DNA of 64,000 nt, from positions 37,152,001-37,216,000 of the forward strand of contig NC_056760.1 of assembly GCF_018687715.1 (NCBI RefSeq), in the 5' to 3' direction. This document shows positions 1 to 12,300 of this stretch, one piece after another. A model generated the notes under the pieces. That model worked only from the letters and a program-made list of their open reading frames with translations. It was not told the DNA's origin and did not search any database. Origin of the DNA: Carya illinoinensis (lineage: Eukaryota; Streptophyta; Magnoliopsida; Fagales; Juglandaceae). Every line of letters starts with the position of its first letter. The stretch's first letter is position 1. The position numbers and the translations under genes are program-made.

Positions 1-2189
1 CATGTCCTACAAGTTGATACGATCGATATATACTGTGCCGAGCTAGTGACCAGCGCATGGGAGGTATGTGTTTTGTACCGTGTCAAATACCAACCATACC
101 GGTACGTTTCTGTCAATACAAGCCAGTTTTTGGTGTACCGGCCGAAATTAGTGGATTTTGTAATAATGTAAAATTTCTGACTTTTTTATAATTTTCACTT
201 CAATTCTCACATCTGAAAACTATTTTCTTATTTTTTTTAATCAACTTTTCTAGAGGATTGGAAATCAAATCCTGACTATGTTTACATGATAAAGATGAGT
301 GATTATTTTTTTAAAATAGTTAGATTGAAAACATATAAGTACTATTGAGTTTTATAAATATGTAAACTTTTTAAAACTTGCAGTGATGTTATTTTGAAAT
401 ATGATTTATATATATAATTAATTTATTATATATAGACTATCCCTTTACGATACCAAAAATGGTATGGATACCAAAGTAATTCGTTCTCATGCCTTAACCG
501 AAATAGCTATCGAAACGGTATTCAAAACTTTGTTATTGACTCTTTAGCACACATGTCGCCGCCACAACCACGCGTCTTTCATATTTGCAACCACGTCTTG
601 TAATGACGCCCACGTCTTTGATATTTGCATGTGAGCAATTACGTTCAATGGTGAGACCGTCCTTTACATATGCTATATAGTCAAATATACATGATGTGTA
701 TGCATTAATTATTACAGGATTTTATAACCCAATGGATGGACTATAGATTTCTTGTTGTCCCGTTAGATGATCGAGCATCTACCACACCATGACTTGTGAC
801 TATATATATATATATATATATGCTCCTCATTTTTGACTGACTCGTGAGTTTGAGTACGTACTTCCATCGATCCCATTTGAATTGTGGCTGTTTGATTTCA
901 GATTCAAATAGTACTGCAACTCACCCATATATCAGTTATAATTGTTTGTTCAACTTTGATACACTTTCATAGGCCGGTCCTGTTTGGTCATGGCTTACTT
1001 AAAGACTTAAATCTAAGCTATGTCTAATATCTTCACATGATAACCATGACTGTAATAATGATCATTATATGCCTTCAATTAATGCTATGCTTAGTTGGCT
1101 TTGATTTTTGTTTTCGCCTCTATTAAATTATCAAGTTCAGAAATATTTTGTGCATGGATAAGACCAAAATAATCAGAAATTAATTAAGGTCTCGATTGGC
1201 CTCCTAGCTAGGAGCTATACATAGGCTACGCGTACTCAATCTCTCCGCGTGAATTAAAGAGCAAGTTGAGTTATTAAATTGAGTCCTAATTAATTGAAAT
1301 TTAAGTATTAATTCATTATTGCTGTTGCTTTAATTAATTAGTCTCATATCATATTGTATAATATAACAATTAGCTATCTAGGTCTGACTATTTTTTGTGC
1401 AAGTTGTATTTTTTTCTCAAATTAATTTTAATTAGACGCGCGTTACGTACCCTCTTGACTAATTGGTAGAAAGATCAGCATATGCATGCTTCAATTGCAC
1501 TACGTATATACCAGCTTCAAAGTATAGTACTACTTGTGATATTTGTTGTAAACATTTCTTATGCTATCTAATTAATTTCATAAAGGATACAGACCTACGA
1601 ACATATGCATCTTAAATTCATAAAGGTCTCTACATGAGCTGCTAGCCTGCTAGCTCACCGAAAATACTCTTCATGTATGTTGAGACCTTAACCCACTGCA
1701 CAAAATTATGATAAAAAAAATAGCTGCAAGTTGAGATCCCTTGATACATGGGAATTAATTAGTCTTCATGATTATTTAAAAATATTAGCTTATTTATATT
1801 ACAATATAAGTACATTATTTTATAATAATTAACACATAGTAGTATAGTATGAAATTAAACTATAATTTTGATTTAATGAAAAATACTTTTTGTGCATTAT
1901 TTATGTCTCTTTGTTTGGCTTTTTTTTTTTATTTCTTCCAAGATTGAAAATGCAGATCTACAAGTTTCTAAACTGTAATTCATTATTTTTTCATATATCT
2001 TTATGTTTTCCTTTATTTCTTTTGTTTTAGGGTAAAAAAAAAAAAATAGTCTCTTGAACTTCTGTGCATAGAGTGTGTCCTCTACTTTGTCTTTAGACAT
2101 AATGTGTATTTTAGACAAAGTGTGAGGTTTATTAACTCTATCCTTAAGATATAGTACTGTCTCTCAGATGATTTGTCTGTAGAGAATTA

Positions 2190-2335
2190 TAGCAATGGAT
2201 AAGACCATATCAATTATAAAGAAATTTATGTACTAGGAAGTCTTAAAAATAGTAGTTAGCTTTAGCAATGGATAAGACCATATCAATTATAAAGAAATTT
2301 ATGTACTGGAAAGTCTTAAAAATAGTAGTTAGCTT
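2190..2335. repeat. Tandem duplication, 2 x 73 bp
   Basis: Two head-to-tail copies start at 2191 and 2264 and differ by only a couple of bases. Each runs from AGCAATGGATAAGACC to TAGTAGTTAGCT. The high identity suggests a recent slippage or unequal-exchange event inside the segment unique to copy A. Confidence 0.9.
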
Positions 2336-2398
2336 GTACTCTATATGTCTGTTCAAAGATGTAGTCTCCGGTTATGAATGAATAAAGTTTGATTTACC

Positions 2399-2401
<3 letters not shown>

Positions 2402-2440
<39 letters not shown>
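2402..2440. repeat. (AT)n microsatellite
   Basis: An uninterrupted AT dinucleotide run of about 39 bases. Confidence 0.95.
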
Positions 2441-2443
<3 letters not shown>

Positions 2444-3488
2444 TTATATAATGGTCCCCTGAAAATCTTAAACTCATATAGGTCTCTATTATACTCTACT
2501 CTTAGAAGCTATAGAGACAAACACCAAGCTGATCCTAATTATGCATGCAGTAGTACTAATGACACAAGCAGGATGCTAGCTATCAAAATCAGAAAAGTAT
2601 TTTGAATAAGGAAAAAAAAAAAAAAAAAATCAGAGAGGACTGCTCTTAGGAGCTATAGAATTAAGCAACTTGCTCTCCCCATAAATTGAGGACAAAACCA
2701 GACAACTCATTACCAAGTCAGATTCTTGTCTATGAGAAATCTGGCAAGTTGAGAGTCAATATTAAAGTACTACTACTTGAGTCTTAATGGAAATTTAGCC
2801 TCTATATATGTCATAATGTCACACTTTTTTGAACAAGTCATTCTTTATAAGTTATAACGATAAGATAAAATAAAATAAAATATTTTTTATAATATCCAAA
2901 CTGAGATAATAGAAGCTAACAAGGAATACGTCAGGGATTTTCCTTATCTAATATATATTAATATGGATGTACCTGATCTGCCTATATATGCAGAACACAA
3001 ATGATCATCATTTGATCGCCTAAATTTTTTCCTTAAATTTAATTTATTTATCTGGGCAATTAATTTTATTCGTGGTTCAATATTTTGTTTTTATACATTT
3101 GAAAGCGGGGAGATTATGCCAATTAGGTCACATGCATTTGACATTCATGGTTCAAAATTCACCTAACAAGATCATTGACTAATTCATTCGATCACCGCTA
3201 AAAAAATATATATTTTTATAACAAAATTTCTACCCAAGTGAATTAATATAAGTTTTTTATATGAAGACTTCATCCTGTGACTCATAAATATACGTACTTA
3301 TATGTATGATGTTAATTTGTTGTATCGATTCTAAGCCAAATCATGCGCACGAATAATTTAATTACACTACAATAAATATGGCTTTTAGTGACAGATTATA
3401 AATAGTGACGGTTTCCAAACTGTGACTAAAACGTATTTACTGTGACGGTTTGTGAGAACTGTCACTAAATGTTGGGCAAGAATTTCAA

Positions 3489-3670
3489 AACGTTCTGACG
3501 TTTCACATAATACGTTCGCACGTCACAGTAACGTTCGAATGTTATGTATATTTACGTGCGAACGTAAAAAATTTAGCGCGAACGTTTGAACGTTTTAATT
3601 AATTACGTGCGAATGTTAATATATTAGCACCAATGTTCGAACGTTAATGTGATAAAGTTCGAACGTTATA
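3489..3670. repeat. Left subterminal palindrome array (ACGTTCGAACGT-type)
   Basis: Dense variants of the palindrome AACGTTCGAACGTT, such as ACGTTCGCACGT, ACGTGCGAACGT and ACGTTCGAACGTTAT, just inside the left TIR. Subterminal repeats in CACTA elements are transposase-binding sites in En/Spm; that role here is inferred from position and palindromy. Confidence 0.8.
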
Positions 3671-3872
3671 TGTTAAATTACATAAATTAACCATAATATA
3701 TATTTTTTTAATAATAAGGTTGAGTAACGTTATATTAAAAAAAATTAAGAGTAGAAATTAAGCTACACAATACATACATTAAATATTTGTGTCAATTACA
3801 TATGTCGAAAATAAAAAATAAAATATGATAAATTTTTACAAATCACTTTCAGAACTGCTGGTTTACAAAAGA

Positions 3873-5074
3873 TCAAAACTCCTCAGTCAATGTCTCAACC
3901 TTATTGTTTAGCACATCTACTTGATGTGCAAGATGTGCGACAGCCTGATCTATATGTGCAATCTGTCTATCGATCTGTCGGTCTATATGCGCCTTCATAT
4001 CTATCATCATTGCATCAACCCAAGCAGGTCGCACATCCCCAGCAGATGTAACTCCCGGCTGCTGACTAGTACTCGTCGACAGGCGAGCAACTCGGCCCCA
4101 GACTCAGTCGGGGGAACAAGATCTGGCGTAGGACCAGACTGACGCCGAGCTGAGCCTCTCCCCTGTCCAATGCTCCGACGGTGTGTGGTTATGTCGATGA
4201 GGCTCAACTGGTTTATCACCATCTCCTCCGCCTGGAGTGGCACTCCCCGGGCTAGTAATAAGCGGTTGATGATGACTCCGTACGGGAGATTATCCGTGGT
4301 AACGATGCTGGCCTCGTAACGGATCCGCTCAAATATAACAAGGGGCAAGTCAATGGGCTCACCACGTGCCAAGCAAATTAGGAACTGTGCACGAGCCCGA
4401 CTGAATGTGCTCTTATGTGCCACCGGGTCTACATTTGTTGCAACAAAAATGTGCAACATGCGAAAAAAAGGCAGCAGCTGATTTTGGCTAAAGGAGTTCG
4501 GCCTATCGAGCTTCGTGCGGTCCGTGCCAGTGAGGATGTAGAAATCCTGGTCCCGCTCATCGTCACCAATCTCAGCAGCAATAGGATCGCCCTCGGGTCG
4601 ATCTTCTTCATGACTGGGCATAAACTCAACAGGGCCCGAAGATGAAGCAGAAGCGACTGGATCTGCCTCGAATATGCCCGGGGAAAATGCAACTGCTATG
4701 TCACCAGCTTGAGTAGCTGTCGACTCAGGTAGTATACACGGAATCTGGAGTAAGTCGGCGAGAACATCCGCCGAGAACTGAAACTGTACACCGCGTACAC
4801 TGAGAGTATGGGATGATGCATCGTTAGGCATGGTGGCCATCCCAATGTAAAACTCTCGAACCATTGTGGGGTAAATCTTTCCCCTCAATGTGCATATGGG
4901 GCCCCAGCCTCTGGTGACGAAGACGTCTCTCAGCGTCTTCTGCTCCAAGCTGAGCTCATCAAACTCATTAATGAGGATTTCTCGTTCCCCCATAACAGTT
5001 CGTGCCCCCAGTCAAGCAATGTCCGGATTGCCTCCATCCCTCCCTTGCTTCCTTGTCGTCATATACTGAGCCAT
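3873..5074 (-). pseudogene. PF20167-type plant transposon protein, antisense gene inside the CACTA element
   Basis: The long open frame 4993-4007 encodes a 328-residue protein. It has the RGWxxxxxLRGKIYPTMVREFY signature and a following VRGVQFQFS segment, typical of the 'putative plant transposon protein' domain (PF20167), whose biochemical role is unknown. The natural start is probably ATG at 5074 (MAQYMTTRKQG...), in frame but cut by a TGA at 5014-5012. Near 4075-4100 the frame slips. The alternative frame continues to a stop at 3873 and encodes a heptad-rich, coiled-coil-like tail with the repeat DRQIDRQIAHIDQAV. An acidic linker (EEDRPEGDP, DDERDQD) separates the domains. The gene is much richer in G+C than its surroundings. 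The start follows an acceptor-like TTTCAAG, suggesting an upstream 5' exon near 5907-5995. Confidence 0.75.
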
Positions 5075-5298
5075 ATCTTGAAAATTAAAAAAAAATATAT
5101 AAGTTATAATATTTTAAAAAAATGATTAGAATCACAGATACATATGTATTATGACATATATGGACTATACAGAAAATTAAAATATCATCCTTATAAATTT
5201 ACATAATTTTGCCAATAAAATTTTTAAATAATTTCACTTTTTCAATATCTAAAATAATAATAATAAAAAGAAACAATATAAAAATATTTTAATAGGAA

Positions 5299-5680
5299 AC
5301 GTTCGAACGTTATTGAAAGTACGTTCGCACGTTAAAATTAAAACTGTCACGTGCGAATTTACAAAGATGATACGTTCAGACGTTTTTATCGAACGTTTCA
5401 TTCAAACGTTCGATAAAAACGTTCGAATGAGTTCATTACGTCCGAACGTATTATATAAACGTTCGGACGTAATGAATTTGAATCGTCATACGTTCGGACG
5501 TTCTTACTAGCCGAAGAAGACCAACGGTTTACGTTCGAACGTTTTATCCAATGTTCTGTTAAAGCGTTGGATAAAAACGTTCGCACGTTAAAATATAACG
5601 TGCGAACGTAAAGAATACTAAAGGTCACACGTTCGGACGTTGTGTCGTGACGTCCGAACGTTATGACACGGAATCGCTGA
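5299..5680. repeat. Internal palindrome array within the presumed intron of the antisense gene
   Basis: About a dozen ACGTTCGAACGT variants (exact copies near 5299 and 5531, plus CGTTCGGACG and CGTTCGCACG forms). They lie between the antisense coding exon and its putative 5' exon. The short open frames predicted here on both strands are by-products of the palindromes. Confidence 0.8.
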
Positions 5681-5906
5681 ATCGACTTAGCCATTACCGA
5701 AAGCTTCGAAACACATGTTTCGAAGCCACAAACAACCAAAATAAGCATCTACTAATAGTGGAGAATGTTTCTACGGTCCTATTTTATCAATTTACTGCGA
5801 ATGGTGGCTGGAAATGCAAGTGTTATAACCGGCCTATGGTGGGTTTCGAATTTTTGAAACCCACCGATTAAAAGCAAGGAAATAGAAGAGGGAGAGGGCA
5901 CATTAC

Positions 5907-6030
5907 CTTTTAGTGACGGTTATGATGGCGGATGGCGACGGTTGCGGCGGCGTGTATGGCGGAGAGGAAGAGAGAGTTTGAGTTTTCATACAAGTTATGG
6001 CCTAGAAACCGTCGTGCCTGGCTTTATATA
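5907..6030 (-). promoter_or_regulatory. Putative promoter and 5' exon of the antisense PF20167-type gene
   Basis: On the minus strand TATATAAA lies at 6030-6023, about 30 bp upstream of a CT-rich leader (about 5995-5907). The leader ends at CTAAAAG followed by GTAATG, a good donor site. The next plausible acceptor is the TTTCAAG just before the ATG at 5074. A TATA box, leader and splice pair in order support an independent leftward transcription unit. No transcript evidence is available. Confidence 0.5.
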
Positions 6031-6032
6031 TA

Positions 6033-6235
6033 GTTAACGTTCGAACGTTCATTAATTAACGTTCGGACGTTTCATCTACATGCGAACGTTATTTAGATTA
6101 CGTTCGGACTTAGAATCATACGTGCGAACGTATAACTTGTACATTCGGACGTTATGTTAACATGCGAACGTAGAACGTATAAGTTCGGATGCTAATCAAA
6201 ACGTCCGAACATTTTAATTATAACATTCGAACGTT
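6033..6235. repeat. Palindrome array directly upstream of the leftward TATA box
   Basis: ACGTTCGAACGT-type palindromes (exact copy at about 6039) packed immediately upstream, in transcription sense, of the leftward TATA box at 6023-6030. Confidence 0.8.
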
Positions 6236-7300
6236 TTTACACTATATATTATATTATATATATTATATAATATATTAATATAATATATATTATATTATCT
6301 ATATATTACTATGTAATATTATACATTATATATTATAATATATATTATATAATGTATAATATACATATATTATATAGTATATAGTGTTAATAGTGTATAT
6401 AGTGTATACTATATAGTGTTATATAGTATGTAGTGTTAATACGTATTATTGAAACCTATATTATATAGTATATAGTATTATAGTATATACTATATTATAT
6501 ACGTATATTATATACGTATTATATACTATATATAGATATAATATATATTATAGATATAATATATATACGTATGTTATTATATATTATATTATATATACTA
6601 TATATTATATAATATCTAGTGTGTACTTATATAATAATTATATAATATTATTGTATATATTATTGTAATAATATTAATATATATATTATATACTATTTAA
6701 TATGTTAATATATATAGTATATATTATATAGTAGTATATAGAGTTATTTATATATCCAATACTATAGTTAATATACTATAGTATCTATATAATAACTATA
6801 GTATGTACTATATAGTAATATATAGTATATAATATATATAGTATATACATATAAAGTATATGTATAGTATGATATCTATATATATATAAAGTATATGTAT
6901 AGTATACTATATATTACACTATATTTGTAGTATATATACTATATTATATACAAGTAGTATATATAACATAGTACTAGTAGTTAATTATATCTATAATATA
7001 TTTACTCTATAATATATTATACTATATTATATAGTTATTATATATAGATAACATACTATATAATACTTATACTATATTATCTAATAACTATATTACTTTA
7101 ATATAGTTATTGGATATACTATATTAAAGTATATTATACTAGGATAATATACAATTTTTCCTATATAATATATATATAATATACTTATTATATTAGAGTT
7201 ATAATATAAAGTTATAATATATATATAGTACGTTCTTATATAATACTTATGTTATATATATTATAATTGGTACAAATTATATATTGACGAATACGTAGGA
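6236..7300. repeat. TA-rich low-complexity island, about 1.06 kb
   Basis: Almost pure A and T made of shuffled TATAT, TATTATA and ATAGTATA words, with very few G or C and no simple period. It lies exactly between the two divergent promoters of the CACTA element. It has no coding potential and is expected to unwind easily or form cruciforms. Confidence 0.85.
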
Positions 7301-7309
7301 TGGAGAATC

Positions 7310-7435
7310 ATACGTGCGAACGTACTGTATAATTGCTAGGCGGGATAATTATACGTTTGAACGTTACTGCGTAAACGTTCGAACGGAAAATGAAACGTTC
7401 GAACATTCATTAATGAACGTCCGAACGTTAATTGC
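7310..7435. repeat. Palindrome array directly upstream of the rightward TATA box
   Basis: ACGTTCGAACGT-type variants between 7310 and 7435, ending about 15 bp before the TATAAAA at 7449-7455. The arrangement mirrors the array at 6033-6235. Confidence 0.75.
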
Positions 7436-7448
7436 ATAACAAGCAGAA

Positions 7449-7640
7449 TATAAAACTTTTACGTACAGGAAAGCAGATTCATTTCTGCTTTCCTCCGTGC
7501 GTATTCGTTTGAGAGATAGAGAGAGTTTTAGAGAGAGGGAGCTGAGAAGTGGAAAGGTTTGGAGAGACAAAGAGAGTTTTTGAGAGAGGAAGAGAAGAAG
7601 TGGAGGGTTATAGTGAGAGATAGTTTGCAAAGGTATAGTT
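7449..7640 (+). promoter_or_regulatory. Putative promoter and GA-rich leader of the rightward transposase gene
   Basis: TATAAAA at 7449-7455 is followed by a GA/GAGAGA-rich stretch at 7495-7640, typical of plant 5' leaders. The first recognisable transposase codons are at 9311, so a long 5' intron or leader is implied. The interval 7640-9310 is AT-rich and contains no recognisable coding region. Confidence 0.45.
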
Positions 7641-9310
7641 TTAAGCATTAAGGTAAAAAAAATATCTCATTTTTTAATTGTAATTTACATGATAATTATC
7701 AATGTTTTGTTTCATATATATTTAACTAACTAGTATTGTGTATTTTTTGAAGGATCATTTGTTGTGAATTGTTGAAAAGTTGTGATTTTTGAAGTAGAGT
7801 TTCTTTAAAGCACAAGGTATATATACTAAACTCTATTGTTACATTTTATTGTGGATTTAATTTGTGATATGGATTGTGTTGTTTGGATGAATTAAAATGA
7901 AAAATTATTGTTATTGAATATGTTTATTCTTAATGTGATAATGTTTTAGTATAGTATATGTTTTTGAATAATAATTATTTGTAAATTTATGTGTCTATTT
8001 TAGTAATTTGTTGTGAGAAAAGAATATATATAACAATTTCGATAAAAAATAGATAGTGTGATTATTTGTGTAAAAATAAAAATAAATAGTATATAATTTA
8101 TAATAACGATAATTATAAATTATAATATTACGATTAAAACTATTATCTATATAATTAGTTAAATAACTAATATAATAAATTATCATATATTACTAAGTGT
8201 CAATTATAAGGCATAACTATATAGTATATATAAAAATTCGTATTACTAAAATTATAATATATATAAGTATTATAAATTAATAATTCCTAAAAATATAATA
8301 GTTCAATAATCCTAAATATTTTATCTAATAATATATAGTATAGTGTTATTAGTATCAATTCATAATAATAATTATCATGTAATGTATAGTATTAAAAAAG
8401 GATTAATAAGAAATAGATAAGTAATTATAATAATAATTACTTATTTAATAATAAAAATTATTATAATAATTATAATAATTTTGGCAATAATAGTAATAAT
8501 TATATAATAACTGATAACAATTAAGTGTTATCAATATATAGTATAACTAGTAATTATAATCTAATTTACTATATATTATATTAAATACGAAATAAATAAG
8601 TAAAAATTGTTATTTTATGCTATATAATAACAAATAAAATATAAGTGTTATCAGTAACTTATAATAGTAATTATAAGATATTTTATAGTAGTATTATATA
8701 TTATATAGCTGATAATAAGTATAATTTGTTATTAGGAATTATATAAGTTTACAAATAATTTCTAAGTGTTATCAATCATTAATAATATAAATATTATTAG
8801 TACATCGGGATAATTCAAACAATGTGCGCTAATTTATTTGTAGACTTTTTTGTTAGATATTGTATAACATTGCATAAATAACCTTAGACCCGTTTGGGAA
8901 TTAGTGTACATTTAGGTGTACATTAATTCCTGAATTGTCCAGTGTGGACAGTTTGAGATTATATTATCTGTATTGCACATAAACGTTATTCCTACTTTGA
9001 AAGTTTAGTATGAAGTTTCAGTGTCTTCCTCATTTGTTATTCGGGTATACTGTTCTTAGGGTCATAATCCCTATATGTGAACATGTATACTTGGAGAACT
9101 ATGGGGAAGTGCTGCCGAAATTTTTACTAACGTTCAAAGTAGTAGAGTGACGGGACTTGTGCAATATGGAGAATATAATCTCGAATGGGATAGGACCAAC
9201 TACCTTGAGAAAGAGTACTTTGAACATGATGTATCATGACATGCATGTGTATTTAACTTTTCCATATATTACTAAAAAATTAGATGTTTTTAGAAATGGA
9301 TAAAAGTTAG

Positions 9311-12300
9311 ATGCGTCTACGTGATAGACTTGGAAAAGATTACATACCCTATGCGCGTGGAGTAAGGGCCTTCATTGATTTTGCAAAGGCCTCTGCTGAT
9401 AGTCGTGGTTACGTTAAGTGTCCATGTCGAGGTTGTAAAACTTTGTGTGCGATAGGATTGGATGAAGCTGAAAGTCATATATTTGTGAACGGTATGGATT
9501 TGGGGTATACTCGATGGGTATTGCATGGTGAGTCATATGCTGAATCAGCGGATGACTTATTTAGTTAGCGGGAAAATTTGCGGCACATGGATGATGATTA
9601 TGAGCGAGATGAGATGGACGAGATGTTGAGTGACATTGGAGCTGAGATGTTTATGGATGAGGTTGACGACAATGGCTCAAGTGGGCGACGGAATGATTCA
9701 GATAATTTTTCAGAAATGTGGGAAGATGCAAAGCGCGAGCTTTATCCAGGTTGTACAAAACATTCTAAAATGTCGTTTATTGTGCGGTTGCTTCACATAA
9801 AATCATTGTGTGGAATGTCAACCAAAGCAATTAACATGGTATTAGACTTATTTAACGAAGTGCTTCCCGAAGGATCTGCATTGCCGAAGAACTTTTATGA
9901 AGCGAAACAGTTGAGAAAGGGATTAGGGTTTGAGTATAAGTCCATACATGCGTGCAAGAATGATTGTGTTTTATTTTGGAATGAGAACGAGGAGAAACAA
10001 GCATGTCTTGTATGCGGAGAGTCGAGGTGGAAGGATAAGAAAAGCGTGCCGGTTAAAGTATTGCGATACTTCCCATTAAAACCCCGGTTGCAAAGATTAT
10101 ACATGTGTAAGAAAATAGCTCACGATATAAAGTGGCACAAAGAGAAAAGAGTTCAAAATGATGGATTTATGAGGCACCCTGCTGACTCACTTGCATGGCA
10201 ATCTTTCGATAATAAGTATCTAGAGTTTGGGATAGAACCAAGGAACGTGCGTCTCGGACTCACAACTGATGGATTCAACCCTTTTGGAAATATGAGTACA
10301 AGTTATAGCACTTGGCCTGTAGTGTTGATTCCGTACAATCTTCCACCATGGAGGTGCATGAAGGCGCCCAACTTTTTGTTAACTTTGCTTATCCCCGGCC
10401 CGAGATCACCTGGGAATGACATTGACGTATAGTTGCAGCCTTGATTGAAGAGTTGAAAGAGTTATGGGAAGCAGGCGTCAGAACTTATGATGCATCCACA
10501 TCAACAACTTTTCAGATGCATGCTGTAGTAATGTGGACGATAAATAACTTTCCGGCATATGGGAATCTTTCCGGCTGGAGTACTAAAGGAAAGTTAGCGT
10601 GTCCGACGTGTAATAAAGAAACTACTAGTGAGTGGTTAAAATATTCTCAAAAGTTGTATTTCATGGGTCATCGACGTTATCTACCAACAAATCATGCATA
10701 GAGAACAGAATCCGCTAAGTTTGATAGACGAGTAGAAGATAGAATTGAACCAAATGAGTTGTCTAGGGAAGAGATCCTGGAACAATTGGTACATGTGGTA
10801 GTGAACAATTTTGGCAAAGGTCGGGGAAAGAACAAGAGAAAATGAGGCGTAGCAGAATTGAATTGGACAAAGTGTAGTATTTTTTTTGAGTTGTCGTATT
10901 AATCGTCCTGCATGTTGCGACATAGTTTGGATGTAATGCATATTGAGAAGAATATTTGTGATAATATACTGGGTACATTGATGAGCATAAATAAAAAGAT
11001 GAAAGATACGATTAAGACAAGGAAAGATCTTGAGAGAATAGGAATTAAACATAATTTGCATTTACGAGTGGAAGGTGAGAGGGTGGTCATGCCGCATGCA
11101 TGTTTTACAATGACAAGGGAAGAGAGGATGGACTTCTACAAATGCTTGCAAGGTGTGAAGTTGCCAGATGGTTATGTTTCAAATATCAGTAGATGCGTAA
11201 GCCATGATGACTGGAAAATTGGTGGATTGAAAAGTCATGACTGTCACGTATTTTTGCAGAAGTTATTACCGGTGGGAATTCGTGGGAAGCTAACATCTGC
11301 TGTACGTGTTGCCATAACTGAACTGTGTATGTTTTTTAAGGATTTGTGTGCTCGGGTAGTGAAGCGAGATATGCTGCAGAAACTGGAAGAAGACATTACT
11401 ACTATACTATGTAAATTTGAGCAAATCTTTCCACCGTCATTTTTTGATGTCATGGTCCATTTAGCAATACATTTACCCCGGGAGATCATGTTGGGTGGAC
11501 CGGTACAGTTCCGTTGGATGTATCCAGTTGAAAGATATTTAGGTCAACTGAAGTGCACTGTTGGGAATAAAGCCAGAGCTAAGGGTTCAATAGCAGAGGC
11601 CTATATACACAATGAATGGTTAACATTTTGCTCTTTATATCTTCGTGGTGTTAAGACATGATTTATTCGTCAAGAACGAAATGTTGATCTTGCTGCTCTA
11701 CCTCCTCGTGAGCTATCAGTGTTTTCTCAGAATGTACGACCTTTGGGTGCACAAACGGGTTACGATTTACTTGATACAGAGTTAGGTAAAGTTCGGTGGT
11801 ACGTGCTAAATAATTGTCAGGAGATTGATCACTATCTCAGGTATGTCGTTGTACAAGGTTTAAATAATTCTAAAGATTATATACAACTTTAACTATTATT
11901 ATGTAAAATAATATGATAACTTATACTATACAGTGAGCATATGGACAAACTTAAGATGGAAGGCATCGAGGATATAGTGGCAAGACACGAGTCAGAATTT
12001 CCTGGATGGTTTGAACAACGTGTATGAACTAAACTCTATAATATATGTTACATGATGAAAGTTTTAACTCTAGCTAATATTTAATAAATGACATTATTTA
12101 AATTGTTAGATATTGGAACAACGTGCTCATGATCCCGGATCAGTCTCTTTTGAATTGTATGCATTGGCCCGTGGTCCATCAAATAGAGCACTTCGATACA
12201 GTGCATGCATAGTTCGAGGTTATAGATTTCATACTCTGGACCGTGAACATAATAGAAAAACTCAAAACTGTGGTGTCTTGGTCAAGGGGAGTCATGGAAC

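Larger units (their letters stand above)
1803..2824. other. 1,022-bp segment present only in duplication copy A
   Basis: Copy B reads straight across this point at about 29370, joining the sequence left of 1803 to the sequence right of 2824. Both edges carry an AC dinucleotide, so a microhomology deletion in copy B is as likely as an insertion in copy A. No terminal inverted repeats or target duplication were seen. The segment holds a 73-bp tandem duplication, an (AT)n tract at 2402-2440 and poly-A runs, but no gene. Confidence 0.75.
1..3364. repeat. Segmental duplication, copy A (left part)
   Basis: Noncoding AT-rich DNA that matches about 26640-32820 in the same orientation, with long near-identical stretches. 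Examples are the segment around 840-1500 versus 28460-29050 and 2930-3360 versus 29480-32820. The match resumes at 15550 after the CACTA insertion, so this is the left part of one arm of a direct duplication. Copy A has no Helitron at its (TA)n tract near 802-820 and no LINE near 3030, which copy B has. No gene is supported here; the short open frames are not conserved between the two arms. Confidence 0.9.

Noticed and set aside
3489..3670. CRISPR-like array of palindromic repeats
   Set aside because: Repeat spacing is irregular, units are variable palindromes without unique spacers, and the setting is a plant CACTA terminus.
5313..5871. Overlapping open frames on both strands at 5313-5510, 5398-5748 and 5647-5871
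   Set aside because: They are produced by the palindromic ACGTTCGAACGT array, which reads open on both strands; composition is repetitive and no domain is seen.
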